Below are positions 1 to 8,205 of a stretch of 64,000 nucleotides of DNA, piece by piece (within the stretch, counting starts at the first letter, position 1; each line of letters starts with the position of its first letter). Source of the stretch: Bacillota bacterium (lineage in GTDB: Bacteria > Bacillota > Clostridia > Lachnospirales > Lachnospiraceae); the NCBI GenBank assembly GCA_023389295.1, contig JAEWEO010000228.1, forward strand, positions 1-64,000, in the 5' to 3' direction. The translations under genes were made by a program, and so were the position numbers. The notes below the pieces were generated by a model. That model searched no databases. It saw only the letters and a list, made by a program, of their open reading frames with translations, and was not told the origin of the DNA.

Positions 1-1128
1 CTCCACCGCTTCTACGTCTAAGGGCTTTACTACCTGAACCTTAGAAAGATCGTAGGTTTCTACACTCGCGTAAGAATCACCCAGATACTGATCACTTAAC
101 AAAATGACTGGAATCTGATATTTCTCAGCCAGAAAAAGTGCTCGAGCTGTCTGATAGAAGGCATCCGTGTGGTTACGAAGTGCGATAACCATTCTTGGAA
201 ATTCCCCGTGGGAAGCTGAAATTACAAATTTAAGATCACTCTGTTCCGTACGGGTTGGTAAACCAGTTGCAGGACCGGGTCTTTGTACATCGACTACAAC
301 CAATGGAATTTCAGCTATTCCAGATAACCCCAAAGCCTCTACCATCAAACAAAAACCTCCACCGGAGGTGCCCGTCATAGATACAGCACCTGCAAAAGAG
401 GCTCCGATTGCCATATTAATAGCTGCAATTTCATCCTCCGCCTGCTCTACCACAATTTCTGCCTGATCTGCTTGTGAAGCTAGGTATTCCAAAATGGTTG
501 TAGAAGGGGACATAGGATAAGCACTATAATATTGCAATCCTGCTGCAATTGCACCTAATCCTAGTGCCTCATTTCCTGATAATATTAGTAGTTCCTTCTC
601 CTGTGGTTCATCTAAATGAATACGTTGTTCTACAAGATCGTACCCTTGAAGCAATGCTTGCTTATTTACTTCTATGTACTGTTCTTTGATAAATTCACTT
701 AATGCTCTGTCCAGCTCTTTGGGTTGAATTCCAAATAATTTTAATACGATACCGATTGCCACACTTCCCATAATTCTTGGATTGCCCAACTGCTTCCCAA
801 TACTTGCCATATCGATAGCAAGCGTACGTGTATCCTTTGAGACAATCTTACTGTCACAAAGGATGAAACCTTCCGGCTTTAGTTTATCTCTATGCAACTC
901 TGTTGTTGCTTCATCAAACGCAATAATACCATCCAAAACATCACTATGTGACATGACCGGTTCCGATCCAAACCTGAGGAGAGAAAAGTTATGCCCTCCT
1001 CTAACACGAGACATAAAATCTCTACTGGTAAAAACATAATAACCGGAATTTTTCAGTAGCTTTTGCAATAAAGCTACTGAAGTCTCAATTCCTTGCCCGG
1101 CAGCTCCGCCGACTAATAAGTTGTACAC
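1..1128 (-). CDS. 2-oxoacid:acceptor oxidoreductase, fused gamma-alpha subunit (partial)
   Basis: Large subunit of a 2-oxoacid:ferredoxin (KorA-like) oxidoreductase, which decarboxylates a 2-oxoacid to acyl-CoA and reduces ferredoxin. The N-terminus reads VYNLLVGGAAGQGIET, the gamma-domain signature GxGGQG in slightly altered form. The alpha (pyrimidine-binding) domain follows from about residue 190, with YPMSPSTTI and RPGPATGLPT, as in KorA. The start is GTG at 1128, with AAAGGAGGGG about 5 bases upstream. The gene runs off the left edge, so the C-terminus and any KorB partner are not visible. Gamma-alpha fusion is common in clostridial KorA-type enzymes. The substrate (2-oxoglutarate, pyruvate or a branched 2-oxoacid) cannot be told from this fragment. 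Confidence 0.88.
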   Translation of the reverse strand, partial: MYNLLVGGAAGQGIETSVALLQKLLKNSGYYVFTSRDFMSRVRGGHNFSLLRFGSEPVMSHSDVLDGIIAFDEATTELHRDKLKPEGFILCDSKIVSKDTRTLAIDMASIGKQLGNPRIMGSVAIGIVLKLFGIQPKELDRALSEFIKEQYIEVNKQALLQGYDLVEQRIHLDEPQEKELLILSGNEALGLGAIAAGLQYYSAYPMSPSTTILEYLASQADQAEIVVEQAEDEIAAINMAIGASFAGAVSMTGTSGGGFCLMVEALGLSGIAEIPLVVVDVQRPGPATGLPTRTEQSDLKFVISASHGEFPRMVIALRNHTDAFYQTARALFLAEKYQIPVILLSDQYLGDSYASVETYDLSKVQVVKPLDVEAVE

Positions 1129-1489
1129 CGAAAACCCCTCCTTTATTAATATAAGATGTTTCGTAACTATTTCTCTTACTATCCTCATATATGATAATAG
1201 TAATTATTATTATTATAAGACATTTTAAAAATAAATCAAGTATTTTCAGGAATAAATAACTCAATTTTCTGGTAATATTCAGATATCTTTCTATATTCTT
1301 CAAACAATTCATAGATATTTCATATAACTCTAACAATATATTACTGCATTGGAAAACTTATCCCAACAAAGTTGTAACCGTCATCTTTTACTGATTTTTC
1401 GAAAGAAGCTGTTGCTTGCTTTATGTTTTGTAAGCTTCCTTATAGGTATCCCCTAACTTAAATAAGGTTAGCAAGCAACAGCTTTTCTA
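1129..1489. other. intergenic region
   Basis: About 360 bases between the korA-like gene and the downstream end of the Ca2+/H+ exchanger. It is very AT-rich. The first part should carry the promoter of the korA-like gene, but I could not choose a -35/-10 pair. The right end carries the inverted repeat listed separately. No convincing gene is seen. Confidence 0.6.
1406..1484 (-). terminator. long-loop inverted repeat downstream of the Ca2+/H+ exchanger
   Basis: A perfect 15-base inverted repeat (AAGCTGTTGCTTGCT at 1406-1420 and its complement at 1470-1484) separated by 49 bases. An inner CTAAC/GTTAG pair (1453-1457/1467-1471) competes with the outer right arm. It lies just past the stop of the exchanger and is followed on the minus strand by a short T-rich stretch (CTTCTTTC). 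It probably ends exchanger transcription, but the loop is long for a simple intrinsic terminator. Confidence 0.45.
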
Positions 1490-2536
1490 TTAACCTACGA
1501 TGTAGAAACCTATGGCTGCGATTAAATAAAGGGTAATCAGTTTTAGCCCTTCCATCCAGTTACTCTTGCCTGCTTTCACCACCTGATTGGCAATTAATAC
1601 GCTGGAGCCGAATAAAAATAGCTCTATGGGCTTAAATACGATACTCATGGGTTGAAAAAATAGACTTAATAATACGGAGGCAGGTATTACAAATAATGCA
1701 ATCTGTAAACTGGAACCTACCGCTATTTCAATGGTGATATCTAATTTATTCTTAAGTGCCATGAAGACCGCTGTAAAATGCTCTGCTGCATTACCAACAA
1801 TTGGTATAAGAATAATACCAACAAACATTTTTGGAATACCTGCTGCCTCCGTCATTGGTTCAATGCTTGATACCAACATCTCCGACTCTATAGCAACTGC
1901 TACTGTAGTTAATGCTAATACCATAATACTAAACGGTAGGCTCCAATCTGAGTCAACGTCCTCTGCATGCTCTACACCATATAGGTCCTTTTGTGTTTTT
2001 AAGGAATATATCATTCCAATAACATAGATGGATAGTAAAATAACACTGGTAATGGAACTTAAGTATTCATAATCCGTATTGACAATACGCTCCGGTGTGT
2101 TCCAGGTAAATACAGCAGGTAGTGACAAACCTATCACAGCAAATAACAGCATCGTTGCCGTAAAGGTCCCTAGCTGAGAATCATATTTCAATTCCTTATG
2201 CTTAAGTCCTCCAAAAAAGATACTACAGCCTAGTACAAATAAGATATTGCCTAATACAGATCCTGCTAAGGAAGCTTTTACAATATCAAATAATCCTGCC
2301 CGAATAGCAAAGAAACTGATAATAAGCTCTGTCGCATTTCCAAAGGTCGCATTCAAAAAGCCTCCCCATTTTGGTCCAGTATATGCTGCAATTTTCTCTG
2401 TTGCTTCCCCTAGATAACCTGCTAAGGGGATGATGGATACGCAGTTTAAGAAGAACATGATGGTTGCATTCCATTTTAAAAAATAGCCTACAAAGGATAC
2501 CGGAATACATATCAATAGTATTTTCATGTATTTCAT
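1490..2536 (-). CDS. cax: Ca2+/H+ antiporter, CaCA superfamily (CAX type)
   Basis: Membrane cation exchanger that expels cytoplasmic Ca2+ (possibly Mn2+) using the proton gradient. The 348-residue protein is almost entirely hydrophobic segments, about 11 helices in two inverted halves. The two alpha-repeat signatures are clear: GFLNATFGNATELI near residue 60-73 and IVGNAAEHFTAVFMALKN near 245-262; the GNAxE acidic residues bind the ion. Length fits prokaryotic CAX proteins (350-370). A weak GGAGATG site precedes the ATG. It appears monocistronic, with its own upstream region and a repeat after the stop. I looked in the leader for a yybP-ykoY Mn2+ riboswitch and did not recognise one. Confidence 0.9.
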   Translation of the reverse strand: MKYMKILLICIPVSFVGYFLKWNATIMFFLNCVSIIPLAGYLGEATEKIAAYTGPKWGGFLNATFGNATELIISFFAIRAGLFDIVKASLAGSVLGNILFVLGCSIFFGGLKHKELKYDSQLGTFTATMLLFAVIGLSLPAVFTWNTPERIVNTDYEYLSSITSVILLSIYVIGMIYSLKTQKDLYGVEHAEDVDSDWSLPFSIMVLALTTVAVAIESEMLVSSIEPMTEAAGIPKMFVGIILIPIVGNAAEHFTAVFMALKNKLDITIEIAVGSSLQIALFVIPASVLLSLFFQPMSIVFKPIELFLFGSSVLIANQVVKAGKSNWMEGLKLITLYLIAAIGFYIVG

Positions 2537-2929
2537 ATAACATCTCCTATTTATTTATAACTACGAAAAAGCTTTATTCTGTTTACTGTACAAGACATGC
2601 CATTCATTGTTAATTGAGTGTCCTGTTCAAAAACTGATACTTCTCTTTCCGTTAGAAATCTGTCTTTCTGAACTTCTTAAGAAAGTCAATATCTCCAGAC
2701 CTCATATGTAAGCGATCTCTCAGTTTTCTTTGGAATGCTACTTCTAGAGGAGGAATAAGTATGTGTTCTACAGCAAATGTGAGTTTGTAGTTTCGTAATT
2801 ACAGAATACAATTATTAGTATATTATCATTCGGCTAAATTTGTTAAACAGAATACATACTCATCCTGAAAAGGTACTAATAATGTCTTTGGTTCATATAA
2901 TATTTATAAATCAAAATCTGGGGATTATT
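2537..2929. other. divergent intergenic region
   Basis: About 390 bases between the divergent exchanger and LysM-GH18 genes, so it should hold both promoters. GAGGAGG at 2747-2753 followed by ATG at 2761 opens a nine-codon ORF (MCSTANVSL, stop at 2787). It could be a leader peptide or a chance match. No larger ORF is credible. Confidence 0.4.
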
Positions 2930-4207
2930 ATGATTATTCATGTGGTACAAGAAGGCGAGACCGCAACATCCATCGCGAAATCCTACGGAGTAGATGAAAA
3001 GCGCTTTATACTGGAAAATGAAATAGAATCTCCCAATGATTTAGCGATTGGTGAAACCTTGGTTGTCCTCTATCCTGACGTCACTTATACCGTTGTGGAG
3101 GGCGATACCTTAGGTAAGATTGCTGAAGAATTCGGCGTATCAGTTATGCAATTGCTTCGAAATAATGCTTATTTGAGCAACAGAGAATTTCTTGAAGTAG
3201 GTGAAACATTAGTAATCAGTTATCAGGGTCCAGTACTTGATTCCATTCTTGTGGATGGTTATGCTTATCCCTTTATTGATCATGATATGCTAAAGAGGAC
3301 GTTACCCTTTCTCACTTATTTATCCATATTTAGCTACAAAATAACTTCAAATGGTGAAATACTTAGCATCGATGATAAGGGTGTTATTGAATTAGCTAAG
3401 ATCTATGGAGTTGCTCCTATTATGATGATAACTCCCCTAGGCACCAATCAACTAGAAGAAACAAATACAACGCACGCAATTATATCCAATCGCAAATCTT
3501 GGGAAGCCATAATTACTCAAATTGTATCTATATTAAAAGAAAAAGGATATTTTGGTATCAACATAAATACGCCCTATATCTTACCAGGAGACCGTAATCT
3601 CTATGTAGAATTTATATCAATACTCGCCGATCGAATAAAAAAAGAAGGCTTTATTATTATGAACACCTTTAGTTTAAGCTCCTTTGAATTGCTGACGGGA
3701 ACCATTTACGAAGGCTTGGATTATAAAAAAATTGGAGAATTAGTAGATAACACCATATTAATTAGCTATGAATGGGGAACTGCTCTTGGTGTTCCTTCTG
3801 GTACTGTTTCTTACGATACACTCCGTAATTTTATTTCTCATATGTTAGAGCTAATTCCACCAGAAAAAGTCATGGTCGGTACTCCCAGCATCGGCTATCT
3901 TTGGAAGCTTCCATACGAATCCGGAGTTACAAAGGGAATGTCAATTAATTTTGATGCCGCAATTCAGTTAGCAAAAGAACACAATGTCCCCATTAAATAT
4001 GATTTGAATACGGAGTCTGCCTACTTTAGTTATATCACCTGTGATGAATATATTGTACGTTTTCGGGACGCAAGAAGCATTAATGCTTATGCTAAGTTAG
4101 TTCCGGATTTTGAATTAAGTGGTTTAGGAATTTGGAATATCATGATGTATTTTCCTCAGTTGTGGTTAGTTCTTAATTCGCAATATGAGATAGTAAAAGT
4201 GACATAA
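2930..4207 (+). CDS. LysM-domain glycoside hydrolase family 18 protein (SleL/YaaH-like)
   Basis: Probable spore cortex or cell-wall N-acetylglucosaminidase of the SleL/YaaH type. Two N-terminal LysM repeats (about residues 1-46 and 49-95; HVVQEGETATSIAKSYG and YTVVEGDTLGKIAEEFGV) bind peptidoglycan. A GH18 TIM barrel covers about 110-425. The barrel ends with GLGIWNIMMYFPQLW, typical of the family. The usual DxxDxE catalytic motif of true chitinases appears only as FGININTPYI, with Asp replaced, as occurs in the SleL branch where a single Glu is catalytic. The start ATG at 2930 is preferred because it begins directly with the LysM domain; an upstream in-frame ATG at 2840 would add an unrelated 30-residue segment. 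Expression is probably sporulation- or germination-linked (inference). Confidence 0.8.
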   Translation: MIIHVVQEGETATSIAKSYGVDEKRFILENEIESPNDLAIGETLVVLYPDVTYTVVEGDTLGKIAEEFGVSVMQLLRNNAYLSNREFLEVGETLVISYQGPVLDSILVDGYAYPFIDHDMLKRTLPFLTYLSIFSYKITSNGEILSIDDKGVIELAKIYGVAPIMMITPLGTNQLEETNTTHAIISNRKSWEAIITQIVSILKEKGYFGININTPYILPGDRNLYVEFISILADRIKKEGFIIMNTFSLSSFELLTGTIYEGLDYKKIGELVDNTILISYEWGTALGVPSGTVSYDTLRNFISHMLELIPPEKVMVGTPSIGYLWKLPYESGVTKGMSINFDAAIQLAKEHNVPIKYDLNTESAYFSYITCDEYIVRFRDARSINAYAKLVPDFELSGLGIWNIMMYFPQLWLVLNSQYEIVKVT

Positions 4208-4235
4208 TTATAGGACTTTAGTTCTGTTGTTTCTA

Positions 4236-4279
4236 AAAAATAGGTACGCCTCCCCAAACTGGAGCACGTACCTATTTTT
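4236..4279. terminator. bidirectional intrinsic terminator
   Basis: Perfect 13-bp stem (AAAAATAGGTACG at 4236-4248 with CGTACCTATTTTT at 4267-4279), extended by CTCC/GGAG in the loop. The A and T runs at either side let it work on both strands, between the convergent LysM-GH18 and GlpA-like genes. Confidence 0.85.
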
Positions 4280-4306
4280 GTGAACCACATGGTTTTGCTT
4301 AAGCTA

Positions 4307-5758
4307 TTAGCCTAATAATTCTTTATTTTCTACCATAATCAATTTTGAAGCAGCACCGAATTTCGTTATTTCCTTTGATCTTAATTTCAACTCCCGTTCT
4401 AATATCTCCATTATTTTGGGTGTGCAAAATCCTGCCTGGCATCTGCCGGATCCGGCTCTGGTTCTTCTCTTTATTCCGTCCAAGGTTCTAGCTCCAAGTG
4501 GTCGGTGTATTGCCTCTAGTATCTCTCCCTCTGTTATTGTTTCACAACGACAAATGACATTTCCATAGGCCGGATTTCTATCAAACTGCTTTCTTTGCTC
4601 CTCGGGGCTAAGTTCGCTCATATGATGAATCCCCTGTCTTCTGGCTATAAAATTCATTTTTTCTTTCGAAGGTATTTTATCTATAACCATATCACGTACC
4701 ATTCTGCCTATGATTGGTGCACAGGTAAGACCGGGAGATTCTATTCCTGCCACATCGATGAAGCCTGGTGCATCAGAGACCTCTTCTATAATAAAGTCAC
4801 CCATAAGCTCATGAGCTCTCAAACCACTAAAGGAGGTAATAATATTTCGAAACGGCAGATTATTAACACTAAGTCTAGCTTTTGACATTACCTCTTCCAG
4901 ACCTGTCGTCGTGGTTTTAATCTCCTCCTTATCCAAAATGTCTAGAGCATTCGGACCGATCATCAGGTTTCCATGGATTGTCGGGGTCACTAGAATACCT
5001 TTTCCAAGGCTACTCGGTAGTTGAAATATGGTCTTGGTAACAATACCAGACTCCGATTTGTCGAAAAGACAGTATTCTCCTCTTCGTGGAACTATTTTAA
5101 TTTTATTTTTACTAACCTGGTTATGAAACTCATCCGCGTATACTCCGGCAGCATTAACCACCAGCTTTGTTTCAAAATTTCCTTTTTTAGTCTTAATTTG
5201 ATAGTAATCTGAATTCTCTAGGGTTAACTTTTGAATCTTTGTAACTTCCTGCTCCAAATAAAACTCTACTCCATTAACTGCAGCATTCTCTGCAAGAGCA
5301 ATCGTTAGGGTAAAAGGACATACAATACCTCCACTGGGTGCATAAAGAGCAGCAACTACTTCGTTGCTGATATTGGGTTCTAATTTTCTTACTTCATCAC
5401 CTTCTAGAATTTGAAGCCCCGGTACACCATTTTCTAATCCGTTTTCATAAAGTTCTACCAGCTTTGTCCTATCCTCCTCACTAAAACACAGTACGAGAGA
5501 ACCGTTTCTAGTAAAGGGAATATCCAATTCCTTCGCCAGTTCCTCCATATACCTATTTCCCTCAACATTTAGCTTTGCTTTTAACGTTCCTGTTTTTGCA
5601 TCATAGCCCGCATGCACAATACCGCTGTTTGCTTTGGAGGTTCCCTCTCCAACATCACTACATCGTTCCAACACGGCGATTTTTAAAGGATATCTTGATA
5701 ACTCTCTTGCAATTGCACAGCCACTCACTCCGGCTCCAATGATTACTACATCATACAT
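4307..5758 (-). CDS. glpA: FAD-dependent glycerol-3-phosphate dehydrogenase-like protein with C-terminal [2Fe-2S] domain
   Basis: Flavoprotein of the GlpA/DAO family, probably oxidising sn-glycerol-3-phosphate to dihydroxyacetone phosphate. The N-terminal dinucleotide fold is YDVVIIGAGVSGCAIARELS, followed by ERCSDVGEGTSKANSGIVHAG. The C-terminal BFD-like domain (about 400-460) has ICRCETIT and GRCQAGFC, four Cys for a [2Fe-2S] cluster. Start: ATG at 5758 with GGTGGAG just upstream; the in-frame ATG at 5788 has no ribosome site. Clostridial relatives usually sit next to a GlpB-like flavoprotein and a small Cys-rich partner; neither follows here. glpP lies immediately upstream with a terminator between, supporting the glycerol assignment. 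Electron acceptor unknown. Confidence 0.82.
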   Translation of the reverse strand: MYDVVIIGAGVSGCAIARELSRYPLKIAVLERCSDVGEGTSKANSGIVHAGYDAKTGTLKAKLNVEGNRYMEELAKELDIPFTRNGSLVLCFSEEDRTKLVELYENGLENGVPGLQILEGDEVRKLEPNISNEVVAALYAPSGGIVCPFTLTIALAENAAVNGVEFYLEQEVTKIQKLTLENSDYYQIKTKKGNFETKLVVNAAGVYADEFHNQVSKNKIKIVPRRGEYCLFDKSESGIVTKTIFQLPSSLGKGILVTPTIHGNLMIGPNALDILDKEEIKTTTTGLEEVMSKARLSVNNLPFRNIITSFSGLRAHELMGDFIIEEVSDAPGFIDVAGIESPGLTCAPIIGRMVRDMVIDKIPSKEKMNFIARRQGIHHMSELSPEEQRKQFDRNPAYGNVICRCETITEGEILEAIHRPLGARTLDGIKRRTRAGSGRCQAGFCTPKIMEILERELKLRSKEITKFGAASKLIMVENKELLG

Positions 5759-5849
5759 TTTCTCCACCAACCTTTTTCTTCCTTTCATTTTTAAAACTAT
5801 AAACCGTAAGAAACATGCTACTCGAGTTTCTCCGGTCCGGGTTGCTTAC

Positions 5850-5901
5850 GTATAAAAAGCCAAGCAAATAAAATCACTCTTGTGATTATATTTGCTTGGC
5901 T
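5850..5901 (-). terminator. intrinsic terminator between glpP and glpA (candidate GlpP target)
   Basis: A 20-bp stem with one mismatch (5858-5877 with 5882-5901, loop TCTT), followed on the minus strand by TTTTTATA. It lies about 70 bases after the glpP stop and 92 bases before the glpA start. GlpP of Bacillus subtilis acts by antitermination in the glpD leader, so this hairpin is the natural candidate for its control here. It could instead simply end glpP transcription. Confidence 0.75.
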
Positions 5902-5971
5902 CCAATTCTCATGCAAAGTTTCTTCAATTAATTATATTCTATCATATATTTTGTAATTTTCCAGTGGTACT

Positions 5972-6538
5972 TTACACAAACCAGATGTTCTGATTTGTTG
6001 TGGAAATAGATATTGCTCCTGCAGAAAGAGCAGTCATAACATCCTCTTTGTCTGCAATGAGTCCCCCGGCGATAATAGGTACCGTAATCATTTTACAAAT
6101 TTGTCGAATAACCTTAGGCATGACTCCGGGAAGTATTTCAACAAAGTCGGGAGCGACTGTCTCAACCTGCCTTTTGATATTTTCAATAGCCATAGAATCT
6201 ATAACAAAAAATCGTAATACTGTAAACAATTTCAGTTCCTTCGCTCTTCTAATCAGAGCAACCTTAGTGGATATAATTCCATCCGCTTGGGTGTTGTTCT
6301 TAAGGTAATCCACGGATATTTCCCTTTGGCTTAGTCCATTGATTAAATCCATATGTACAATAGCAATTCTTCCATTTGCTTTCACTATATTAATAATCTC
6401 ATTTATATTACAGATATCTCCAAATAGAATAAAAACAATTTTACTCTCTGACTCAAAACATTTATGTAATCCTTCCATGTCTTTCACCGCTGCAATTACC
6501 GGTGACTCCTCCATAATTTCCATAAATTGTTGATTCAT
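5972..6538 (-). CDS. glpP: glycerol uptake operon antiterminator GlpP
   Basis: RNA-binding regulator that, in the presence of glycerol-3-phosphate, allows transcription through a leader terminator. The 188-residue protein is a small TIM-barrel-like fold with family motifs: PVIAAVKDMEGL near the N-terminus, VHMDLINGLS (80s), ADGIISTK (about 105), VEILPGVMPKVI (about 145) and PIIAGGLIADKEDV (about 162). The length equals that of B. subtilis GlpP. It is transcribed toward the GlpA-like gene, and an intrinsic terminator lies in the intervening gap. Residues binding glycerol-3-phosphate cannot be assigned from sequence alone. Confidence 0.9.
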   Translation of the reverse strand: MNQQFMEIMEESPVIAAVKDMEGLHKCFESESKIVFILFGDICNINEIINIVKANGRIAIVHMDLINGLSQREISVDYLKNNTQADGIISTKVALIRRAKELKLFTVLRFFVIDSMAIENIKRQVETVAPDFVEILPGVMPKVIRQICKMITVPIIAGGLIADKEDVMTALSAGAISISTTNQNIWFV

Positions 6539-6669
6539 ATAGATTCAATTCCTTTCTCGTTTATTATTTTAACTTCTATTTTCAAGTGAAAGCTCTCTTA
6601 AAATATAATTCGTATATCATCTACTTATTCATTATATCATTCCCTCCAACAACTTAATAACTTTATTTA

Positions 6670-6704
6670 CAAAAAAGCCATGGCTTCACATTCTACCATG
6701 GCTT
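6670..6704 (-). terminator. intrinsic terminator downstream of the tandem BFD gene
   Basis: A 9-bp stem AAGCCATGG/CCATGGCTT (6675-6683 and 6696-6704) with a 12-base loop; on the minus strand a TTTTTTGT run follows. It ends the transcript of the 6737-7057 gene, about 130 bases upstream of glpP. Confidence 0.8.
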
Positions 6705-6736
6705 GTCTCAATCATTTTTTTAAATTTTTTCAACCC

Positions 6737-7057
6737 TTATCTACCCAGTTCAATGATATTCGCAATCAGTGCTTTACATCTGCCACAGTCAGTTCCGGCA
6801 CCCGTTATTTCACCTACTTTTTCAACCGTATCTGCACCGTCATTTACTGCATCAATGACTGCTTTGAGTGACACATTCCTACAGCCACATACAGAAGTCA
6901 ATATCTTGTTAATCTCATTTTTACATCCCTCACAGGTATTGCAAACTCCAGTTGCCTCAACTAATTCATCTATGGTTCTTACACCATTGCACATTGCTTT
7001 TCTAATAGTAATATAATCTACATTGTTTGCTGTACAGATTGTTCTGTTTCCTGCCAT
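6737..7057 (-). CDS. small protein with two tandem BFD-like [2Fe-2S] domains
   Basis: A 106-residue protein made of two bacterioferritin-associated-ferredoxin-like units. Unit one has TICTANNVDY and CNTCEGCKNEI; unit two has VCGCRNVSLK and GTDCGRCKALI. Each unit has the helix-helix spacing (KAMCNGVRTIDEL and DAVNDGADTVEKV) typical of the BFD fold. Unit one lacks the first Cys pair in full (ICTAN rather than CxC), so its cluster may be altered. Start ATG at 7057 has AAGGAGA upstream; the earlier in-frame ATG at 7075 overlaps that site and is rejected. It may pass electrons to or from the nearby GlpA-like flavoprotein, whose tail is the same fold (inference). Confidence 0.78.
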   Translation of the reverse strand: MAGNRTICTANNVDYITIRKAMCNGVRTIDELVEATGVCNTCEGCKNEINKILTSVCGCRNVSLKAVIDAVNDGADTVEKVGEITGAGTDCGRCKALIANIIELGR

Positions 7058-7129
7058 TTCTAATCTCCTTACCATCTACTATTTTCACAGATATTATTCA
7101 ACATAGGAAAATCGGGCTCCATTTCTATC

Positions 7130-7429
7130 CTAGTACTCCTCATTTCTTATAAAGCTGATTTCAATTGTTGAGATACATCCCTCTATCCTGACATCAGCAT
7201 TCTCAAAATGTGTTGGTACCTCAATTCTGTCCTCTGAGTCAACGTGTATGGTAAATGCCGGAGAATAACTTCCTGTAGCGAATTGAAGCGACTTGACAGA
7301 ATCTGATAGATACAATTTATTATCGCCCTTCCATTTAGCTAAAATATCTCTTTTCTTTAAGTGATACTCTTTCGGTAGTGATAACTTCCCATTGATAACT
7401 TTGCCTCTTGTTTCTCCAATTACAAACAT
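7130..7429 (-). CDS. small AbrB/MraZ-like protein of unknown function
   Basis: 99 residues with two half-repeats resembling swapped-hairpin (SpoVT-AbrB/MraZ) units: GKVINGKLSLPKEYHLK near the N-terminus and SEDRIEVPTHFENADV near residue 65-80, ending ADVRIEGCISTIEIS. The pattern of a beta strand, a proline, then a short helix fits AbrB-fold DNA-binding proteins, but the MraZ DxxxR motif is not evident. If it binds DNA it may regulate the adjacent BFD/glp genes. AATTGAGAGAGG-type sequence precedes the ATG. The family assignment is tentative. Confidence 0.55.
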   Translation of the reverse strand: MFVIGETRGKVINGKLSLPKEYHLKKRDILAKWKGDNKLYLSDSVKSLQFATGSYSPAFTIHVDSEDRIEVPTHFENADVRIEGCISTIEISFIRNEEY

Positions 7430-7751
7430 GTTAATTCCTCTCTCATCTCTAAAAACTAGTAATTTATCAGGTTATGAGTAGATTGAGTCTATATTTTTAT
7501 ACTTTCTTATTTCAAATTCATAATACTTCATCTACTAATAGTATATAATATCATGAAAAAGGCACTTTTGTAAGTAAATATTGTGTATTATGATTAATTT
7601 CATAAATAATTGCACATATATTCTTTCATTTTCAGGTATTATAATCAAATTTGTATACACCTTTTGTAAAATTTATCAAATACCCTCTACTTCTTGCACT
7701 GCTTTGAGGATGTCTGCTCTTGTTTGGCTTGACAATTGATTGTAGGAACTT
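7430..7751. other. AT-rich intergenic region
   Basis: About 320 bases between the AbrB-like gene and the BFD gene upstream of it, presumably carrying the promoter of the AbrB-like gene. A 27-codon TTG-started ORF (7676-7759, minus, ending in KAVQEVEGI) overlaps the end of the BFD gene in another frame. I do not call it a gene. Confidence 0.4.
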
Positions 7752-7982
7752 CTAATCAATACTTTCCTTCATCTCTTCCAGTAAACTAAGGATTTTAGGG
7801 GTACATCTTCTTCCACCACAGGGTCCACTTCCGGCACCAACTGCTTTTTGAACCTCGGCTAAAGTATTTGCGCCATTCTTAATAGCACTTTTTATTGTTG
7901 CTCTTGAAATTCCTTTACAAATACAAACTTTTGTCATTTTATCTAATATTTGTGCATTAACATCTACATTTTCATTGTCCAT
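7752..7982 (-). CDS. BFD-like [2Fe-2S]-binding protein
   Basis: A 76-residue single-domain BFD-like ferredoxin. The Cys pattern is VCICKGIS (about residues 19-21) and GSGPCGGRRCTPKI (about 53-60), four ligands for a [2Fe-2S] cluster, with a helix-turn-helix IKSAIKNGANTLAEVQKAV between. Start ATG at 7982 has AAGGAGG seven bases upstream; longer in-frame extensions to 8117 lack a ribosome site and are not BFD-like. This is the third BFD unit in 4 kb, after the tandem protein and the tail of the GlpA-like flavoprotein. Partner unknown. Confidence 0.78.
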   Translation of the reverse strand: MDNENVDVNAQILDKMTKVCICKGISRATIKSAIKNGANTLAEVQKAVGAGSGPCGGRRCTPKILSLLEEMKESID

Positions 7983-8205
7983 ATGGATTGCCTCCTTATT
8001 CCTATCTCTATCTTGATTGATTTTTTTCTTTTCCATTATCAAAAACACATATAGATTATCATAACCTATGCTTTTTTGGCAATATGACAGTTTTGCTTGT
8101 AACACCAGATTCTTCATATCTTTATTTCTAAAAAAAGCATGGGATTGATTTCGAATAGTGATACCAGTCTTATTTTAACAATAATTTCTCCTTTACTGCA
8201 CAGCT

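Noticed and set aside
1..1039. Plus-strand ORFs of 85-99 codons near the left edge
   Set aside because: They are antisense shadows of the continuous korA-like frame on the minus strand.
2537..2840. Possible yybP-ykoY (Mn2+) riboswitch before the Ca2+/H+ exchanger
   Set aside because: The conserved core sequence of that riboswitch was not found by eye on the minus strand.
7676..7759. 27-codon TTG-initiated ORF overlapping the BFD gene end
   Set aside because: Rare start codon, overlap with a real gene and a very short product; no supporting evidence.
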